The translations under genes were made by a program, and so were the position numbers. Of a DNA stretch of 8,739 bases, positions 7,500 through 8,739 are shown in pieces. Origin of the DNA: an uncultured Bacteroidota bacterium (lineage in GTDB: Bacteria > Bacteroidota > Bacteroidia > Flavobacteriales > Flavobacteriaceae); the NCBI GenBank assembly GCA_903837025.1, contig CAILTC010000157.1, positions 1-8,739 of the forward strand, in the 5' to 3' direction. Each line of letters opens with the position of its first letter. Positions within the stretch are counted from its first letter, which is position 1. The notes below the pieces were generated by a model. The model searched no databases. It was not told the DNA's origin and worked only from the letters and a program-made list of their open reading frames with translations.

Positions 7500-7856
7500 A
7501 TGTCAAGAGATATACAACTCAAAGAGCGCTGGGAACAGCTTGTTATTATACTTTCCAATCAATTTTCGCAGGGCGAAGACTTAGATCTCGATGCCATTAT
7601 CTATTTAATTGGCGTACAAGAACTCGGAAAAGTACATCAAACGTATGAAAAAGACGAAAAATTAAACTTGATGCACATTGCCATTTGTCGATTATTAGAA
7701 CCGTATGGTTTTTATGAATTCGAATTTTTCGACGAAGAAGGTTGGCCTCATTATAAGGTAAAAGAGGAATTACCGCCTTTAAAAGCAGGCGAACAATCAG
7801 TTTTAATGAAAGAAGCAATTGTTAATTATTTTCTCGAAAAAGAAATAATTGATTGA
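7500..7856 (+). CDS. Conserved-looking 118-residue protein of unknown function
   Basis: The protein is acidic and soluble, with no signal peptide or membrane helix. The N-terminal helix (IQLKERWEQLVIILSNQF, about 5-22) is followed by an acidic turn (GEDLDLDA), a central helical part (LIGVQELGKV, about 36-45), and NLMHIAICRLLEPYGFYE (about 56-73). A compact aromatic/acidic segment follows (EFEFFDEEGWPHYKV) and a final helix (about 100-116). I recall similar uncharacterised proteins in flavobacteria but cannot name a family. The frame and codon use look like real coding sequence. It is divergent from the cvpA gene and lies just before the pheS 5' end, so a housekeeping role is plausible but unproven. 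No sequence-based function can be assigned. ATG at 7500 is the first start in frame after array B. Confidence 0.8.
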   Translation: MSRDIQLKERWEQLVIILSNQFSQGEDLDLDAIIYLIGVQELGKVHQTYEKDEKLNLMHIAICRLLEPYGFYEFEFFDEEGWPHYKVKEELPPLKAGEQSVLMKEAIVNYFLEKEIID

Positions 7857-7863
7857 TTTGTAT

Positions 7864-7882
7864 TTGCGAGGAATGGAGCAAT
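7864..7882. repeat. Possible dispersed-repeat remnant (TTGCGAGGAA)
   Basis: TTGCGAGGAATGGAGCAAT resembles the TTGCGAGGAACGAAGCAAT words that I recall as abundant intergenic repeats in many bacterial genomes, including flavobacteria. The ends TTGC and GCAA are complementary but the stem is too short to act as a terminator. The copy looks degenerate. Confidence 0.4.
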
Positions 7883-7899
7883 TAAGATTTGCTTCAAAA

Positions 7900-7934
7900 A
7901 CTTACAACTTACAACCTATAACTTACAACTTTTA
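7900..7934 (+). repeat. Heptanucleotide tandem array C (five units)
   Basis: Five consecutive seven-base units occur: ACTTACA, ACTTACA, ACCTATA, ACTTACA and ACTTTTA. Read in the same phase, array B units are ACTCATA, so both fit ACTYAYA loosely. The array ends two bases before the TAAATTTG box at 7937 and occupies where a -33 element would be. Confidence 0.8.
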
Positions 7935-7936
7935 CC

Positions 7937-7944
7937 TAAATTTG
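7937..7944 (+). promoter_or_regulatory. TAnnTTTG -7 box upstream of the pheS start
   Basis: TAAATTTG matches the Bacteroidetes -7 consensus and lies 16 bases before the first ATG of the pheS-like fragment. There is no TTG at the -33 distance; array C sits there. A transcript would have a very short leader. Confidence 0.55.
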
Positions 7945-7960
7945 CACTCTCAATTATTGG

Positions 7961-8029
7961 ATGAAAATGATAGACAAGATAAAAGAATATATGTCTATAT
8001 TTTTCACAAATAGAACCCTTAAAAAATAA
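7961..8029 (+). pseudogene. pheS: 5' fragment of pheS, cut off by foreign DNA
   Basis: A promoter box is followed by a 22-codon frame beginning MKMIDKIKEYM and ending in TAA at 8027-8029. From the second methionine (ATG at 7967) the residues MIDKIKEY match the start I remember for flavobacterial phenylalanine-tRNA ligase alpha subunits (usually MIDKIKEYI and onward, over 330 residues). After about 7992 the sequence no longer follows PheS: the next residues (SIFFTNRTLKK) fit nothing in it. Since pheS is essential, a complete copy must exist elsewhere, most simply at the far side of an inserted element. The assignment rests on about nine residues plus promoter and gene context, so a chance short frame remains possible. 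Confidence 0.5.
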
Positions 8030-8136
8030 GAGTTTATAAAAACTATTGAGCTTTATTTTTGATGATTTATTATATTTAATCGCCCCACTTTCACCCCACC
8101 TTGCAAAATTACTTACATAGTTTTTTCTAGAACTAT
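7993..8136. other. Non-coding AT-rich stretch at the putative element boundary
   Basis: There is no gene here beyond the tail of the truncated frame. It holds a small inverted repeat (AGTTT at 8030-8034 with AAACT), an unusual C-rich direct repeat (8083-8104), a GTAATTTTGC word on the - strand (8112-8103), and an ATAGTT/AACTAT hairpin before a T run (8117-8148). These could belong to the end of an integrated element. No inverted terminal repeat of an IS was recognised. Confidence 0.45.
8083..8104. repeat. Two-copy 11-base C-rich direct repeat
   Basis: CCCCACTTTCA is followed directly by CCCCACCTTGC (8 of 11 bases match). The block stands out in otherwise very AT-rich DNA. Short direct repeats at this position relative to a junction resemble recombinase arm-type sites, but that is only an inference. 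Confidence 0.45.
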
Positions 8137-8148
8137 TTATTTTTTTTT
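8117..8148 (+). terminator. Weak hairpin plus T run, + strand
   Basis: ATAGTT (8117-8122) pairs with AACTAT (8131-8136) around an eight-base loop, followed closely by TTATTTTTTTTT. It could end transcripts entering from the pheS promoter. The stem is only six A/T-rich pairs, so the call is weak. It has no U tract on the - strand and so would not serve the leftward gene at 8137. Confidence 0.3.
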
Positions 8149-8739
8149 AAATTTAAATCTATTTACGTTTAATATGTACAAATCATAACCTAAATAATCA
8201 GCGACAACTCCTATACAATCATAAAATTCTGTTTGTAATTTAATATAATCATCAAGTAATATAAGTTTATTATCATCATCATGATCATCATGATAACGTT
8301 TATATATCAAAAAAGTTTTTGTTTTACCTGTAATTAATAATATGAATTCATCAAATATATTGACTTCTGATAAATGCTTATCTTTTAATTTACCATTCCT
8401 ATAATAGTCATCAAACTTTTTAAAATCAAATTCAAATGAAGTTTCAAATCCACTATTTTGAAAATCAAAATGAATAAATCTCTCTTCTAAAGCTTTTGTA
8501 AAAGCTTCTTTTAATGGTTCTTGTTGTGTTTTTATCAATATGGGACCTAACTCATTACTTTTAGCATGTCCTTTCATTCTATTTATAGATTCTAATAGAT
8601 TATTATCACTTTTAAAGTTTTCAAAGGATTTTAAAAATCTCCTTTGATAAGTAATTTGTTTTATAGCTCTATGGTCAATATATTTTGTGAAATTTTCAAC
8701 TATTATATATTTTTTGTTATTATATTTTTTGAATACACC
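8137..8739 (-). CDS. Unrecognised accessory protein, 5' partial
   Basis: The frame is open from the right edge to TAA at 8139-8137, giving 200 visible residues. A methionine at 8577 is the first ATG in view, but 54 sense codons precede it without a stop, so the true start probably lies outside the window. No signal peptide or membrane helix is seen. The visible N-terminal part is basic and helical (FTKYIDHRAIKQITYQRRFL). The middle is rich in F, D and E. Near the C-terminus there is an acidic patch HDDHDDDN (from an ATCATCATG DNA repeat near 8273-8293), then a long helix (DDYIKLQTEFYDCIGVVADY) and a basic tail FKFKKK. I do not recognise a family. The DNA is much more AT-rich than the genes to the left (14 G/C in 8341-8400 against 23 in 7501-7560), which suggests acquired DNA. 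A role in the inserted element is likely but undefined. Confidence 0.65.
   Translation of the reverse strand, partial: GVFKKYNNKKYIIVENFTKYIDHRAIKQITYQRRFLKSFENFKSDNNLLESINRMKGHAKSNELGPILIKTQQEPLKEAFTKALEERFIHFDFQNSGFETSFEFDFKKFDDYYRNGKLKDKHLSEVNIFDEFILLITGKTKTFLIYKRYHDDHDDDNKLILLDDYIKLQTEFYDCIGVVADYLGYDLYILNVNRFKFKKK

Noticed and set aside
7463..7934. Repeat arrays considered as a CRISPR.
   Set aside because: The units are seven bases and directly abut with no spacers, and no cas gene is present.
8017..8050. AT-rich inverted repeat near the junction considered as an IS terminal inverted repeat.
   Set aside because: The arms are only five bases (AGTTT/AAACT), there is no matching second end in view, and no transposase is seen.

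Overview
The window looks like chromosome from a member of the Flavobacteriaceae, most likely Flavobacterium or a close relative. The reasons are a low G+C content, AT-rich leaders without Shine-Dalgarno sequences (such as runs of A before ATG), promoter-like TAnnTTTG boxes of the Bacteroidetes type, and a complete run of bat genes in the Bacteroidetes order. Nothing here was checked against a database; family calls rest on motifs and remembered family features.

Positions 2-6657 hold a co-directional cluster on the + strand: a membrane protein with a DUF4381/BatX-like domain (cut by the left edge), then batA, batB, batC, batD and batE. BatA and BatB are membrane-anchored von Willebrand A proteins with intact MIDAS residues. 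BatC and BatE carry TPRs and signal peptides, and BatD is a large exported protein with a C-terminal membrane anchor. Spacing is very tight at the start (two 1-base TAATG overlaps) and loosens to a 129-base gap before batE. Such clusters usually follow a MoxR AAA+ ATPase and a DUF58 protein, which would lie left of the window. The proteins are thought to form an envelope complex linked to stress or aerotolerance. The cluster ends at a strong bidirectional hairpin (6802-6851) shared with a convergent cvpA-family gene.

Positions 6865-7856 hold the cvpA-family gene (- strand) and, divergently, a 118-residue conserved-looking protein of unknown function. The 100-130 bases between them carry back-to-back TAnnTTTG promoters. 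Heptanucleotide tandem arrays lie in three spacers: after batE, in the leader of the 118-residue gene, and after that gene.

At about 7961-7992 there is a promoter box, a start codon and the first nine to eleven codons of what I read as pheS (phenylalanine-tRNA ligase alpha chain). The reading frame then runs into unrelated DNA and stops at 8029. From there to the right edge the DNA is markedly more AT-rich and holds only an unrecognised leftward gene that runs off the window. I infer that about 7992 is the left boundary of an inserted element at the 5' end of pheS. This boundary is the most interesting part of the window.
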